Of a DNA stretch of 64,000 bases, positions 9,807-20,931 are shown piece by piece. A program made the position numbers and the translations under genes. Position 1 is the first letter of the stretch; each line of letters opens with the position of its first letter. A model generated the notes under the pieces. The model searched no databases. It was not told the origin of the DNA and saw nothing but the letters and a program-made list of their open reading frames with translations. This stretch comes from Bufo bufo (taxonomy: Eukaryota > Chordata > Amphibia > Anura > Bufonidae), in the NCBI RefSeq assembly GCF_905171765.1, contig NC_053391.1, positions 151,796,839 through 151,860,838 of the forward strand. The letters are read 5' to 3'.

Positions 9807-11682
9807 GTACCCCCCTCTCTACGAGGGGCCTCCGGACACTCAGGACCAGGTCTCTCAGGATGAGAGGCATGAAAAACCCGAACTAGCCTGTCAGCGTTTA
9901 CCTCAGACGCAGGAACCCACATTCTTTCCTCGGGACCGTAACCTCTCCAATGCACCAGATATTGAAGAGAGCGGCGGACCCGACGAGAATTAACAATTTT
10001 GGATATCTGGAATTCTAGATTACCATCCACGACAACAGGAGGGGGTGGCAGCGGTGACGGTTCTAGAGGTGGAACATATTTTTTGAGTAACGACTTATGA
10101 AAAACATTATGAATTTTAAAAGTCTTAGGTAACTCCAGGCGAAAAGCCACGGGGTTGATGATGGCTACAATTTTGTAAGGGCCAATAAACCTAGGACCCA
10201 GTTTCCAAGAGGGAACCTTCAATTTAATATTCCTAGTAGACAACCACACATAGTCATTCACTCCTAGGTCCGGACCTGGCGACCGTCTCTTATCAGCCAT
10301 GCATTTGTATTTACCTCCCATATTTTTCAAGTTAGCTTGCACCTTCTGCCATACAGATGAAATAGATGACGAAAACCGTTCCTCTTCGGGAACCCCAGAA
10401 GACCCCCCTCTTTGAAAGTACAGAATTGGGGATGAAAACCATATGCACCAAGAAACGGTGACTTGCCAGTGGATTCCTGACGACGATTATTTATGGCAAA
10501 CTCAGCTAACGGTAAATATGATGACCACAACTCTTGGTTTTCACACACAAAACATCTTAGATATGTCTCAAGGTTTTGGTTGGTACGCTCAGTCTGTCCA
10601 TTCGACTGAGGATGGAAAGCTGAGGAAAAGGACTAGTGTACCCCCAAACGGGAACAAAAAGCTTTCCAAAATTTTGAAATAAACTGGGTACCCTGATCCG
10701 AAACAACATCGGAGGGGTCCCCGTGAAGCTTCACGATTTCACTGACGAATACCTGAGCAAGAGTCTTAGCATTAGGTAGTGCGGGTAACGCAGTGAAGTG
10801 TACCATTTTGCTAAACCTGTCCACTACTACCAAAATAACTGTTTTACCTGCAGACAAAGGTAAGTCAGTGATAAAATCCATTGACAGATGTGTCCACGGT
10901 CTATTGGGAATGACGAGTGGTAATAGAGACCCTGCAGGACGTGTATGTGAAACTTTTGCGCGCGCACAGGTAGAACAAGAAGACACAAAATCCAATACAT
11001 CCTGACGCAACCTTGGCCACCAAAAACGACGAGACAATAGCTCCAAGGTTGCTTTACTACTCGGGTGCCCAGCAAGTGCCGAACTATGATGTTCCTTTAA
11101 TAATTCGAAACGTAGGTTCAACGGTACAAACTATTTCTCTGAGGGGCAAGAGACCGGGGCGTCCCCCTGGGCCTCTAACACCTTCCCCTCCAGAACAGAG
11201 TGTACCGCAGAAACAACCACTCCTCTTTGAAGAATGGGCACCGGATCACTCACATTACCCCCTCCAGGGAAACAACGACATAGTGCATCAGCCTTGGTGT
11301 TCTTTGCCCCAGGACGATAGGTAATCACAAAGTTAAACCTGGTAAAAAATAGCAACCACCTAGCCTGTCTAGGGGTGAGACGCTTAGCTGATTCGAGGTA
11401 CAGAAGATTTTTGTGGTCCGTAATCACAGTGACGGGGTGGACTGCCCCCTCTAAGAAGTGACGCCACTCCTCAAATGCAAGTTTAATAGCTAATAGTTCC
11501 CTATTGCCGATATCATAGTTCTTTTCTGCTGCAGATAATTTTTTTTAGAAAAGAAAGCACAAGGACGCCATTTGCCAGGAGACGGACCCTGAGACAGCAC
11601 TGCCCCCACTCCCACCTCTGACTCATCGACTTCAACAATAAAAGGCTGAGAGACATCAGGTTGGACTAGTACAGGTGCTGAG
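9722..11682 (-). pseudogene. Chromovirus B pol, 3' half (RNase H to chromodomain)
   Basis: In coding order this segment holds part of RNase H (11682-11490; the DAS motif of copy A reads DES), the end of RNase H and connection (11427-11131), the integrase zinc site and core (11121-10633, with SMDFITDLP and VVSDQGTQF), then the C-terminal integrase region and a chromodomain (10548-9722). The frame is broken near 11545 by extra T residues in SKK-LSAAEK and again within integrase. Unlike copy A, the C-terminal tail is preserved. It continues through the polypurine tract and about 85 bp into the 3' LTR, ending SQRLAARSI at 9722. Confidence 0.88.
11675..11682. repeat. Left target-site duplication of hAT-1 (partner 20924-20931)
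   Basis: GTGCTGAG directly precedes the element terminus at 11683 and recurs directly after the right terminus at 20924-20931. Chromovirus A has one undivided GTGCCGAG at the matching pol position. An 8-bp duplication is diagnostic of hAT transposition. Confidence 0.95.
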
Positions 11683-11889
11683 TAGTGTTGAGCGAACAGT
11701 TCGAGCATAGTTCGGGTCCGTACCGAATTTTGGGGTGTTCGTGACACGGACCCGAACCCGAACTTTTTCGTAAAAGTTCGGGTTCGGGTTCGTCGTTCGG
11801 CATGTATTTTGGCGCATTTTGAAAGGCTGCAAAGCAGCCAATCAACATGCATCATACTACTTGCCCTAAGATGCCATCGCAGCCATGCC

Positions 11890-11950
11890 TACTATTGGCA
11901 AGGCTGTGATTGGCCAAGTGCAGCATGTGACTCAGCCTCTTATAAGCTTG
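11890..11950 (+). promoter_or_regulatory. Candidate hAT-1 promoter
   Basis: Two ATTGG (reverse CCAAT) boxes at 11894 and 11909, then TTATAA at 11940, about 31 bases after the second box. hAT-2 keeps the same order and spacing at 28832-28883, which favours real function in the family. A YY1-like GGCCGCCATTTT lies downstream at 12179-12190, and a second GGCGGCCATCTTG at about 12364. Confidence 0.55.
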
Positions 11951-12503
11951 TGCTTACGTCGGGACGTGCTCACTCCCGATGTGAATAGAACAGGGTTAGA
12001 CGCAGCTGATGCTAGGGCGAGAATAGGCAGGGATAATTGAATAATTGGAAGCAAATTTCTCTCCTCCACCTGTGATTCATCTGAACAACTGCAGCTGAGC
12101 TGCTTTTTTGATAGGGATTGGCTATTTTTAGAGTGGCCAGAGTGATTTTTCCATCCACATGTACCCGGGCTGACCGCCGGCCGCCATTTTGCGACTTGTA
12201 GTGCTGCAGCAGAAGCTGCCACAGTGTGCATTCCAAAGCTCCAAACAAGTCAGACATCTACACCTGGGATTCAGACCAATAGCGATTTAGCAGCACAGTC
12301 CAAGGCTATTTTTTTTAAAGGTTGTGCAGACCATTTTGTGGCACATGTTACTGGGCTGATAGGCGGCGGCCATCTTGGGACTAGTGCTGCAGCACAATCT
12401 CTCCCAACGTCCATTAATCACTTGTAATAGTGGTCTGTGCCATAGAAATCCTACATCAGGGACTTGGGTGTGCTTGTGTCACCCCTACTAATACCAGTCC
12501 ACC

Positions 12504-15050
12504 TGTAATCCATACAGTGAAAAGCCATAAAGTATTCCAGTGAGGGAATTTTTATTTTATTTAAAAAAGGCCAAGTTAGTTTATCTGGCGTTCAATATAC
12601 TAGATACAGTTAGGCCTGCGTTTCATACATCTGGAATTAGCAAACTAATGTGCTGGGGTTGGGAAAACATATATGTACCCATACTAGAATCTGTCAAAGA
12701 AAGCGGTACTCACATATAACAGTCATTCCATCTGTAATCCATACAGTCAAAAGACTGAAAGTATTCCAGTGAGGGAATTTTTTTTATTTAAAAAAGGCCA
12801 AGTTAGTTTATCTGGCGTTCAATATACTAGATACAGTTAGGCCTGCGTTTCATACATCTGGAATTAGCAAACTAATGTGCTGGGGTTGGGAAAACATATA
12901 TGTACCCATACTAGAATCTGTCAAAGAAAGCGGTACTCAAATATAACAGTCATTCCATCTGTAATCCATACAGTCAAAAGACTGAAAGTATTCCAGTGAG
13001 GGAATTTTTTATTTATTTAAAAAAGGCCAAGTTAGTTTATCTGGCGTTCAATATACTAGATACAGTTAGGCCTGCGTTTCATACATCTGGAATTAGCAAA
13101 CTAATGTGCTGGGGTTGGGAAAACATATATGTACCCATACTAGAATCTGTCAAAGAAAGCGGTACTCACATATAACAGTCATTCCATCTGTAATCCATAC
13201 AGTCAAAAGACTGAAAGTATTCCAGTGAGGGAATTTTTTTTATTTAAAAAAGGCCAAGTTAGTTTATCTGGCGTTCAATATACTAGATACAGTTAGGCCT
13301 GCGTTTCATACATCTGGAATTAGCAAACTAATGTGCTGGGGTTGGGAAAACATATATGTACCCATACTAGAATCTGTCAAAGAAAGCGGTACTCACATAT
13401 AACAGTCATTCCATCTGTAATCCATACAGTCAAAAGACTGAAAGTATTCCAGTGAGGGAATTTTTTTTATTTAAAAAAGGCCAAGTTAGTTTATCTGGCG
13501 TTCAATATACTAGATACAGTTAGGCCTGCGTTTCATACATCTGGAATTAGCAAACTAATTTCCTGGGGTTGGGAAAACATATATGTACCCATACTAGAAT
13601 CTGTCAAAGAAAGCGGTACTCACATATAACAGTCATTCCATCTGTAATCCATACAGTCAAAAGACTGAAAGTATTCCAGTGAGGGAATTTTTTTTATTTA
13701 AAAAAGGCCAAGTTAGTTTATCTGGCGTTCAATATACTAGATACAGTTAGGCCTGCGTTTCATACATCTGGAATTAGCAAACTAATGTGCTGGGGTTGGG
13801 AAAACATATATGTACCCATACTAGAATCTGTCAAAGAAAGCGGTACTCACATATAACAGTCATTCCATCTGTAATCCATACAGTCAAAAGACTGAAAGTA
13901 TTCCAGTGAGGGAATTTTTTTTATTTAAAAAAGGCCAAGTTAGTTTATCTGGCGTTCAATATACTAGATACAGTTAGGCCTGCGTTTCATACATCTGGAA
14001 TTAGCAAACTAATTTGCTGGGGTTGGGAAAACATATATGTACCCATACTAGAATCTGTCAAAGAAAGCGGTACTCACATATAACAGTCATTCCATCTGTA
14101 ATCCATACAGTCAAAAAGACTGAAAGTATTCCAGTGAGGGAATTTTTTTTATTTAAAAAAGGCCAAGTTAGTTTATCTGGCGTTCAATATACTAGATACA
14201 GTTAGGCCTGCGTTTCATACATCTGGAATTAGCAAACTAATTTGCTGGGGTTGGGAAAACATATATGTACCCATACTAGAATCTGTCAAAGAAAGCGGTA
14301 CTCACATATAACAGTCATTCCATCTGTAATCCATACAGTCAAAAGACTGAAAGTATTCCAGTGAGGGAATTTTTTTTATTTAAAAAAGGCCAAGTTGGTT
14401 TATCTGGCGTTCAATATACTAGATACAGTTAGGCCTGCGTTTCATACATCTGGAATTAGTAAACTAATTTGCTGGGGTTGGGAAAACATATATGTACCCA
14501 TACTAGAATCTGTCAAAGAAAGCGGTACTCACATATAACAGTCATTCCATCTGTAATCCATACAGTCAAAAGACTGAAAGTATTCCAGTGAGGGAATTTT
14601 TTTTTTATTTAAAAAAGGCCAAGTTAGTTTATCTGGCGTTCAATATACTAGATACAGTTAGGCCTGCGTTTCATACATCTGGAATTAGCAAACTAATGTG
14701 CTGGGGTTGGGAAAACATATATGTACCCATACTAGAATCTGTCAAAGAAAGCGGTACTCACATATAACAGTCATTCCATCTGTAATCCATACAGTCAAAA
14801 GACTGAAAGTATTCCAGTGAGGGAATTTTTTTTATTTAAAAAAGGCCAAGTTAGTTTATCTGGCGTTCAATATACTAGATACAGTTAGGCCTGCGTTTCA
14901 TACATCTGGAATTAGCAAACTAATTTGCTGGGGTTGGGAAAACATATATGTACCCATACTAGAATCTGTCAAAGAAAGCGGTACTCACATATAACAGTCA
15001 TTCCATCTGTAATCCATACAGTCAAAAGACTGAAAGTATTCCAGTGAGGG
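12504..15050 (+). repeat. 227-bp tandem array in hAT-1, about 11 copies
   Basis: CTGTAATCCATACAGT recurs at about 12504, 12731, 12959, 13188, 13415, 13642, 13869, 14097 and onward to 15007, a period of about 227 bp. Units are nearly identical apart from T-run length and a G/T swap in CTAATGTGCTGG versus CTAATTTGCTGG. The array lies between the promoter region and the transposase start. The high identity indicates recent amplification or homogenisation. Confidence 0.95.
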
Positions 15051-15105
15051 GATTTTGCTTATAAAAAATAATATATTTCATTGTGGTGCGAGTTGAATCG
15101 CAAAA

Positions 15106-18100
15106 ATGAAGAAAAATACTATTAAGGGACGAGGACGCGGTCGTGGTGGTGTCCGTGGAGCCTCTGTTGCTGGTAGAGGACGTGGCCGTTCGGCCCCAGG
15201 CGCACACAGTAGGGAACGAACTCCCTCAACTAGCCGGCAGAATGTACCGCAATATCTCGTGGGGCACAATGCCGCTCTTAGGATGGTAAGGCCTGAGCAG
15301 GTACAGGCATTAATCGATTGGGTGGCCGACAGTGCTTCCAGCACGTTCACCACATGGTCTTCCACCCAGTCTTCTGCGGAAAGCGCACAGGTGGCACCTG
15401 AAAACCAAGCCCATCAGTCTGTCACATCACCCCCAAGCATATCAGGGAAACGGTCTAAGCCTCAAGTTATGCAGCAGTCTCTTCTTCTGTTTGAAGACTC
15501 TGCTTCCAGGGTTTCCCAGGGGCGTCCACCTAGCCCTTCCCCAGTGGAGGAAGACATACCATGCACTGACGCACAACCACTTATGTCTCCAGATGAAGAG
15601 GACATGGGAATACCACCACAGCAGAGTCACCGACTCTCTGATGATGACGAAACACAGGTGCCCACTGCCGCGTCTTTTTGCAGTGTGCAGACTGAACAGG
15701 AGGAGGTCAGGGAGGGAGACTGGGTGGAAGACGATGCAGAGGACGATGAGGTCTTAGACCCCACATGGACTGAAGGTCGTGGCGATGACTTTCACAGTTC
15801 AGAGGAAGAGGTAGTGGTGAGACCGAGACAACAGCGAAGCCAAAGAGGGAGCAGGGGGCCAAAGCAGACGAGCCGCCGCCCCCAGAGTTCGCCTGCTACT
15901 GGACATCGCCAACAGGGACCCAGCCCCACAAAGGCAGCTTCAAAGAGTTCCCTGGCATGGCACTTCTTTAAACAATGTCCTACCGACAAGACCCGAGTGA
16001 CTTGCACGCTCTGCCATCAGAGCCTGAGGCGAGGCATTAACGTTCTGAACCTCAGCACAACCTGCATGACCAGGCATCTACATGCAAAGCATGAACTGCA
16101 GTGGGGTACACACCTTAAAAACCAGGCACTCGCTGAGGCTCCCCCTGCTCCCTCTACCGCTGCTGCCTCGGCTTCCGCCTCGAGAGGAATGTTGCCACCT
16201 GCCGAGCAGCAAACAGAGGATGTGCCACCGACACCACCACCACCGCCACCGTCAACTAGCGTCTCCACTATATCACACAGCAGCGTTCAGCTCTCAATAT
16301 CTCAAACCTTAGAGAGGAAGCGCAAATTCCCCCCGAGTCACTCTCGAGCCCTTGGCCTGAACGCCAGCATTTCTAAACTGCTGGCCTTTGAAATGCTGTC
16401 ATTCCGGCTGGTGGACACAGACAGCTTCAAAAAGCTGATGGCCATGGCTGTCCCGCAGTATGTGGTTCCCAGCCGCCACTACTTCTCCAAGACAGCCGTG
16501 CCTTCCCTGCACATGCAAGTGTCCGATAAAATCAAGTGTGCACTGCGCAACGCCATTTGTGGCAAGGTCCACCTAACCACAGATACGTGGACCAGTAAGC
16601 ACGGCCAGGGACGCTATATCTCACTAACTGCACACTGGATGAATGTAGTGGCGGCTGGGCCCCCGGCGGACAGTTCCTTGGCGCACGTCCTTCCGCCCCC
16701 TAGGATCGCAGGGCATCATTCTCTGCCTCCTGTAGCCTCCTCCTCCTACTCGGCTTCCTCCTCCACTGCTTCCACCAGCTCATCCGGTCAGCCACACACC
16801 TTCACCACCAACTTCAGCACAGCCCGGGGTAAACGTCAGCAGGCCATTCTGAAACTCATATGTTTGGGGGACAGGCCCCACACCGCACAGGAGTTGTGGC
16901 GGGGTATTGAACAACAGACCGACGAGTGGTTTATGCCGGTGGGCCTCAAGCCAGGCCTGGTGGTATGCGATAATGGGCGAAATCTCGTGGCAGCTCTGGG
17001 ACTAGCCGGTTTGACGCACATCCCTTGCCTGGCGCATGTGCTGAACTTGGTGGTGCAGAGGTTCATTCACCACTACCCCAACATGTCAGAGCTGCTGCAT
17101 AAAGTGCGGGCCGTCTGTGCGCGCTTCCGCCGTTCACATCCTGCCGCTGCTCGCCTGTCTGCGCTACAGCGGAACTTCGGCCTTCCCGCTCACCGCCTCA
17201 TATGCGACGTGCCCACCCGGTGGAACTCCACCTTGCACATGCTGGAGAGACTGTGCGAGCAGCAGCAGGCCATAGTGGAGTTTCAGCTGCAGCACGCTCG
17301 CGTCAGTCGTACTGCCGAACAGCACCACTTCACCACCAATGATTGGGCCTCCATGCGAGACCTGTGTGCCCTGCTGCGCTGTTTCGAGTACTCCACCAAC
17401 ATGGCCAGTGGCGATGACACTGTTATCAGCGTTACAATACCACTTCTATGTCTCCTTGAGAAAACACTTAGGGCAATGATGTTAGAGGAGGTGGCCCAGG
17501 TGAAGGAGGATGAGGGCTCGTTTCTAACACTTTCGGGCCAGTCTGTTCGAAGTGGCTCAGAGGGAGGTTTGTTTAAGCAGCAGAGGACAGGTTCACAAGT
17601 CGCCAGCCAAGGCACTGTACTGGAGGACGAGGAGGATGAGGAGGAGGAGGTGGAGGGGGACGAGGATGACGCAAGTTCACAGCGGGGTGGCAGCCCAGGC
17701 CCATCACTGGTGCGTGGCTGGGGGGATACGGTGGACGATGACGATACGCCTCCCACAGAGGACAGCTTGTCCTTACCCATGGGTAGCCTGGCCCACATGA
17801 GCGAATATATGCTCCAATGCCTGCGCAACGACAGCAGAGTTGCCCACGTTTTAACGTGTGCAGACTACTGGGTGGCCACCCTGCTGGATCCCCGGTATAA
17901 AGACAATGTGCCCACTTTAATTCCTGAACTGGAGCGCGACCGTAAGATGCGCGAGTACAAGCGCACGCTGATAGAGGCGCTCTTGAGAGCATTCCCACAT
18001 GTCACAGGGGAACAGGTGGAAGGTGAAGGCAGAGGAGTGGCAAGAGGTCGCCAACGCAGCTGTGTCACGGCCAGCTCATCTGAGGGCAGGGTTAGCATGG

Positions 18101-18483
18101 CAGAAATGTGGAAAAGTTTTGTCTCCACGCCACAGCTATCTGCACCGACACCTGATACGGAACGTGTTAGCAGGAGGCAGCATTTCACTAACATGGTTGA
18201 ACAGTATGTCTGCACACCCCTCCACATCCTGACGGATGGTTCGGCCCCATTCAACTACTGGGTTTCGAAATTGTCCACGTGGCCAGAGTTAGCATCTTAT
18301 GCCTTGGAGGTGCTTTCCTGCCCGGCGGCCAGCGTTTTATCTGAACGCGTATTCAGCACGGCAGGGGGCGTCATTACTGACAAGCGCAGCCGCCTGTCCA
18401 CAGCCAACGTGGACAAGCTGACCTTCATAAAGATGAACCAGGCATGGATCCCACAGGACCTGTCCCTCCCTTGTGCAGAGTAG
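15106..18483 (+). CDS. hAT-1 transposase, BED-finger type, intact
   Basis: An unbroken 1125-residue frame for a cut-and-paste transposase. Residues 7-28 are Arg/Gly-rich, possibly nucleic-acid binding or nuclear-targeting. An acidic, Ser/Gln-rich region follows. A BED zinc finger at about 283-329 uses C300, C303, H324 and H329. The RNase H-like core shows Asp493 (TTDTWTS), Asp622 (VVCDNGRN) and the hAT-specific CxxH at C641/H644. Glu1080 (VLSERVFSTAGG) sits in the C-terminal dimerisation region, about 1060-1120. An acidic Glu/Asp insert at about 840-865 lies in the all-helical insertion region. The first Met follows a stop-containing leader, and MKKNTIKGRGRGRG aligns with the start of hAT-2. 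It is longer than most hAT transposases (about 600-900 residues) owing to the N-terminal extension. Activity is possible but untested. Confidence 0.93.
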   Translation: MKKNTIKGRGRGRGGVRGASVAGRGRGRSAPGAHSRERTPSTSRQNVPQYLVGHNAALRMVRPEQVQALIDWVADSASSTFTTWSSTQSSAESAQVAPENQAHQSVTSPPSISGKRSKPQVMQQSLLLFEDSASRVSQGRPPSPSPVEEDIPCTDAQPLMSPDEEDMGIPPQQSHRLSDDDETQVPTAASFCSVQTEQEEVREGDWVEDDAEDDEVLDPTWTEGRGDDFHSSEEEVVVRPRQQRSQRGSRGPKQTSRRPQSSPATGHRQQGPSPTKAASKSSLAWHFFKQCPTDKTRVTCTLCHQSLRRGINVLNLSTTCMTRHLHAKHELQWGTHLKNQALAEAPPAPSTAAASASASRGMLPPAEQQTEDVPPTPPPPPPSTSVSTISHSSVQLSISQTLERKRKFPPSHSRALGLNASISKLLAFEMLSFRLVDTDSFKKLMAMAVPQYVVPSRHYFSKTAVPSLHMQVSDKIKCALRNAICGKVHLTTDTWTSKHGQGRYISLTAHWMNVVAAGPPADSSLAHVLPPPRIAGHHSLPPVASSSYSASSSTASTSSSGQPHTFTTNFSTARGKRQQAILKLICLGDRPHTAQELWRGIEQQTDEWFMPVGLKPGLVVCDNGRNLVAALGLAGLTHIPCLAHVLNLVVQRFIHHYPNMSELLHKVRAVCARFRRSHPAAARLSALQRNFGLPAHRLICDVPTRWNSTLHMLERLCEQQQAIVEFQLQHARVSRTAEQHHFTTNDWASMRDLCALLRCFEYSTNMASGDDTVISVTIPLLCLLEKTLRAMMLEEVAQVKEDEGSFLTLSGQSVRSGSEGGLFKQQRTGSQVASQGTVLEDEEDEEEEVEGDEDDASSQRGGSPGPSLVRGWGDTVDDDDTPPTEDSLSLPMGSLAHMSEYMLQCLRNDSRVAHVLTCADYWVATLLDPRYKDNVPTLIPELERDRKMREYKRTLIEALLRAFPHVTGEQVEGEGRGVARGRQRSCVTASSSEGRVSMAEMWKSFVSTPQLSAPTPDTERVSRRQHFTNMVEQYVCTPLHILTDGSAPFNYWVSKLSTWPELASYALEVLSCPAASVLSERVFSTAGGVITDKRSRLSTANVDKLTFIKMNQAWIPQDLSLPCAE

Positions 18484-18579
18484 TCCTTATTAACTGCCTA
18501 AAACATGTCTTGTTGTGCTACGGGCCACTTCTTTATTTGATACAAATTTTATGAAACCCACAGTTGAATGAAACTCTTC

Positions 18580-20640
18580 TCTGTCTGGGCGCCGGGGCCT
18601 AACCAGATGAAAGTGGCCGGTTAAACTAACGGGTGACATGAAGCCATAACCTCTGCCATGCTACCTCTGTCTTCTGTCTGGGTGCTGAGGCCTAAGTCAA
18701 ATAAAGCGGTCTTCTGCTGGGCTGGGGGATATGAAGCTAATCTCTGACCTCTCTCCTCTGTCTGGGTCCAAAGGCCTAAATCACTGAAAGAGGCCTTCTC
18801 CTGTGGTGTGTGATATGATGCCAGAATATGTGCTGTGGGGCCTCTCTCCTCTTCCTGGGTGCAGGGGTCAAATAAACTAAATTGTGGCCTACTCCTGTGG
18901 TGGTTGATATGATGCCTGATTCTCTGATGTGGAACCTCTCTCCTCTGTTTGGGTGAAGGGGTCAAAGTAACTAAATGGTGGCTTCTCCTGTGGTGGCTGA
19001 TATGATGCCAGAATATGTGCTGTGGTGCCTCTCTCCTCTTCCTGGGTGCAGGGGTCAAAGTAATTCAATGGTGGCTTCTCCTGTGGTGGCTGATATGATG
19101 CCAGAATATGTGCTGTGGGGCCTCTCTCCTCTTCCTGGGTGCAGGGGTCAAAGTAACTCAATGGTGGCTTCTCCTGTGGTGGCTGATATGATGCCAGAAT
19201 ATGTGCTGTGGTGCCTCTCTCCTCTTCCTGGGTGCGGGGGTCAAAGTAACTCAATGGTGGCTTCTCCTGTGGTGGCTGATATGATGCCAGAATATGTGCT
19301 GTGGTGCCTCTCTCCTCTTCCTGGATGCGGGGGTCAAAGTAACTCAATGGTGGCTTCTCCTGTGGTGGCTGATATGATGCCAGAATAGGTGCTGTGGTGC
19401 CTCTCTCCTCTTCCTGGGTGCAGGGGTCAAAGTAACTAAATGGTGGCTTCTCCTGTGGTGGTTGATATGATGCCTGATTCTCTGCTGTGAAACCTCTCTC
19501 CTCCATCTGGGTGTAGGGGTCAAAGTCTTTCAAAGTCGCCTTCTCCTGTGCTGATTGATATAAAGCTGATGGTTGTGCCATCTGACATGGTTGCCAGGGT
19601 CTGATTCAATGGAGGCCTACTCCTGTGGTGGGTGATCTAAATGCCTGATTCTCTGCTGTGAAACCTCTCTCCTCCGTCTGGGTGTAGGGGTCAAAGTCTT
19701 TCAAAGTCGCCTTCTCCTGTGCTGATTGATATGAAGCTGATGGTTGTGCCATCTGACATGGTTGCCGGGGTCCCATTAAATTGTGGCCTACTCCTGTGGT
19801 GGTTGATATGATGCCTGATTCTCTGATGTGGAACCTCTCTCCTCTGTTTGGGTGAAGGGGTCAAAGTAACTAAATGGTGGCTTCTCCTGTGGTGGTTGAT
19901 ATGATGCCTGATTCTCTGCTGTGAAACCTCTCTCCTCCATCTGGGTGTAGGGGTCAAAGTCTTTCAAAGTCGCCTTCTCCTGTGCTGATTGATATAAAGC
20001 TGATGGTTGTGCCATCTGACATGGTTGCCAGGGTCTGATTCAATGGGGGCCTACTCCTGTGGTGGGTGATCTAAATGCCTGATTCTCTGCTGTGAAACCT
20101 CTCTCCTCCGTCTGGGTGTAGGGGTCAAAGTCTTTCAAAGTCGCCTTCTCCTGTGCTGATTGATATGAAGCTGATGGTTGTGCCATCTGACATGGTTGCC
20201 GGGGTCCCATTAAATTGGGGCCTACTCCTGTGGTGGGTGATCTAAATGCCTGATTCTCTGCTTTGAAACCTCTCTCCTCCGTCCGGGTGTAGGGGTCAAA
20301 GTCTGTCAAAGTCGCCTTCTCCTGTGCTGATTGATATAAAGCTTATGCTTGTGCCATCTGACATGGTTGCCGGGGTCTGATTCAATGGTGGCCTACTCCT
20401 GTGGTGGGTGATCTAAATGCCTGATTCTCTGCTGTGTAACCTCTCTCCTCCGTCTGGGTGTAGGGGTCAAAGTAACTAAATGGTGGCCTACTCCTGTGGT
20501 GGGTGATATGATGCCTGGTTCTCTGCTGTGGGACCTCTCTCCTTTGTCTGGGTGCTGTGGTCAAAATAATAGTAAGTGACCTTCTCCATTGGTGGGTGAC
20601 TTGAAGCCTGATTCTGTGCTATGGGACCTCACTCCAATTA
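18580..20640 (+). repeat. 93-bp minisatellite downstream of the hAT-1 transposase
   Basis: CTTCTCCTGTGGTGG recurs at about 18981, 19075, 19168, 19261, 19354 and 19448, a 93-bp period, and diverged units extend to about 20640. Each unit contains a CCTCTCTCCTC...GGGTG...GGTCAAAG block. Because 93 is a multiple of 3, long minus-strand open frames with a 31-residue repeat result; these are not genes. Confidence 0.92.
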
Positions 20641-20931
20641 ATATTGTTTAATTTTTATTTATTTTATGTTAACTCATCATTTCCCTATCTACATTTGTTT
20701 GCAGGGGATTTAACTACATTTTGCTGCCTTTTGCAGCCCTCTAGCCCTTTCCGGGTGTGTTTTACAGCCTTTTTAGTGCCCAAAAGTTCGGGTCCCCATT
20801 GACTTCTATGGGGTTCGGGTTCGGGATGAAGTTCGGGTCGAGTTCGGATCCCGAACCCGAACATTTTTCGAAAGTTCGGCCGAACTCGTCGAACCCGAAC
20901 ATCCAGGTGTTCGCTCAACTCTAGTGCTGAG

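Larger units (their letters stand above)
11683..20923 (+). mobile_element. hAT transposon hAT-1, apparently complete (9241 bp)
   Basis: Terminal inverted repeats TAGTGTTGAGCGAAC and, from the right end, TAGAGTTGAGCGAAC match at 14 of 15 positions, and an 8-bp duplication flanks them. Subterminal sequence at both ends is full of GTTCGGG/CCCGAAC repeats, which could be transposase-binding sites. Inside are a CCAAT/TATA-like promoter region, an 11-copy 227-bp tandem array, an intact 1125-codon transposase and a 93-bp minisatellite. The size is roughly twice that of a usual autonomous hAT element because of the arrays. Confidence 0.95.

Noticed and set aside
15332..15757. 141-codon plus-strand frame within the transposase gene
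   Set aside because: Alternative-frame shadow of the hAT-1 transposase.
18889..19581. 230-codon minus-strand frame and a plus-strand 137-codon frame at 18975-19388
   Set aside because: Both follow the 93-bp minisatellite, with a 31-residue repeat.
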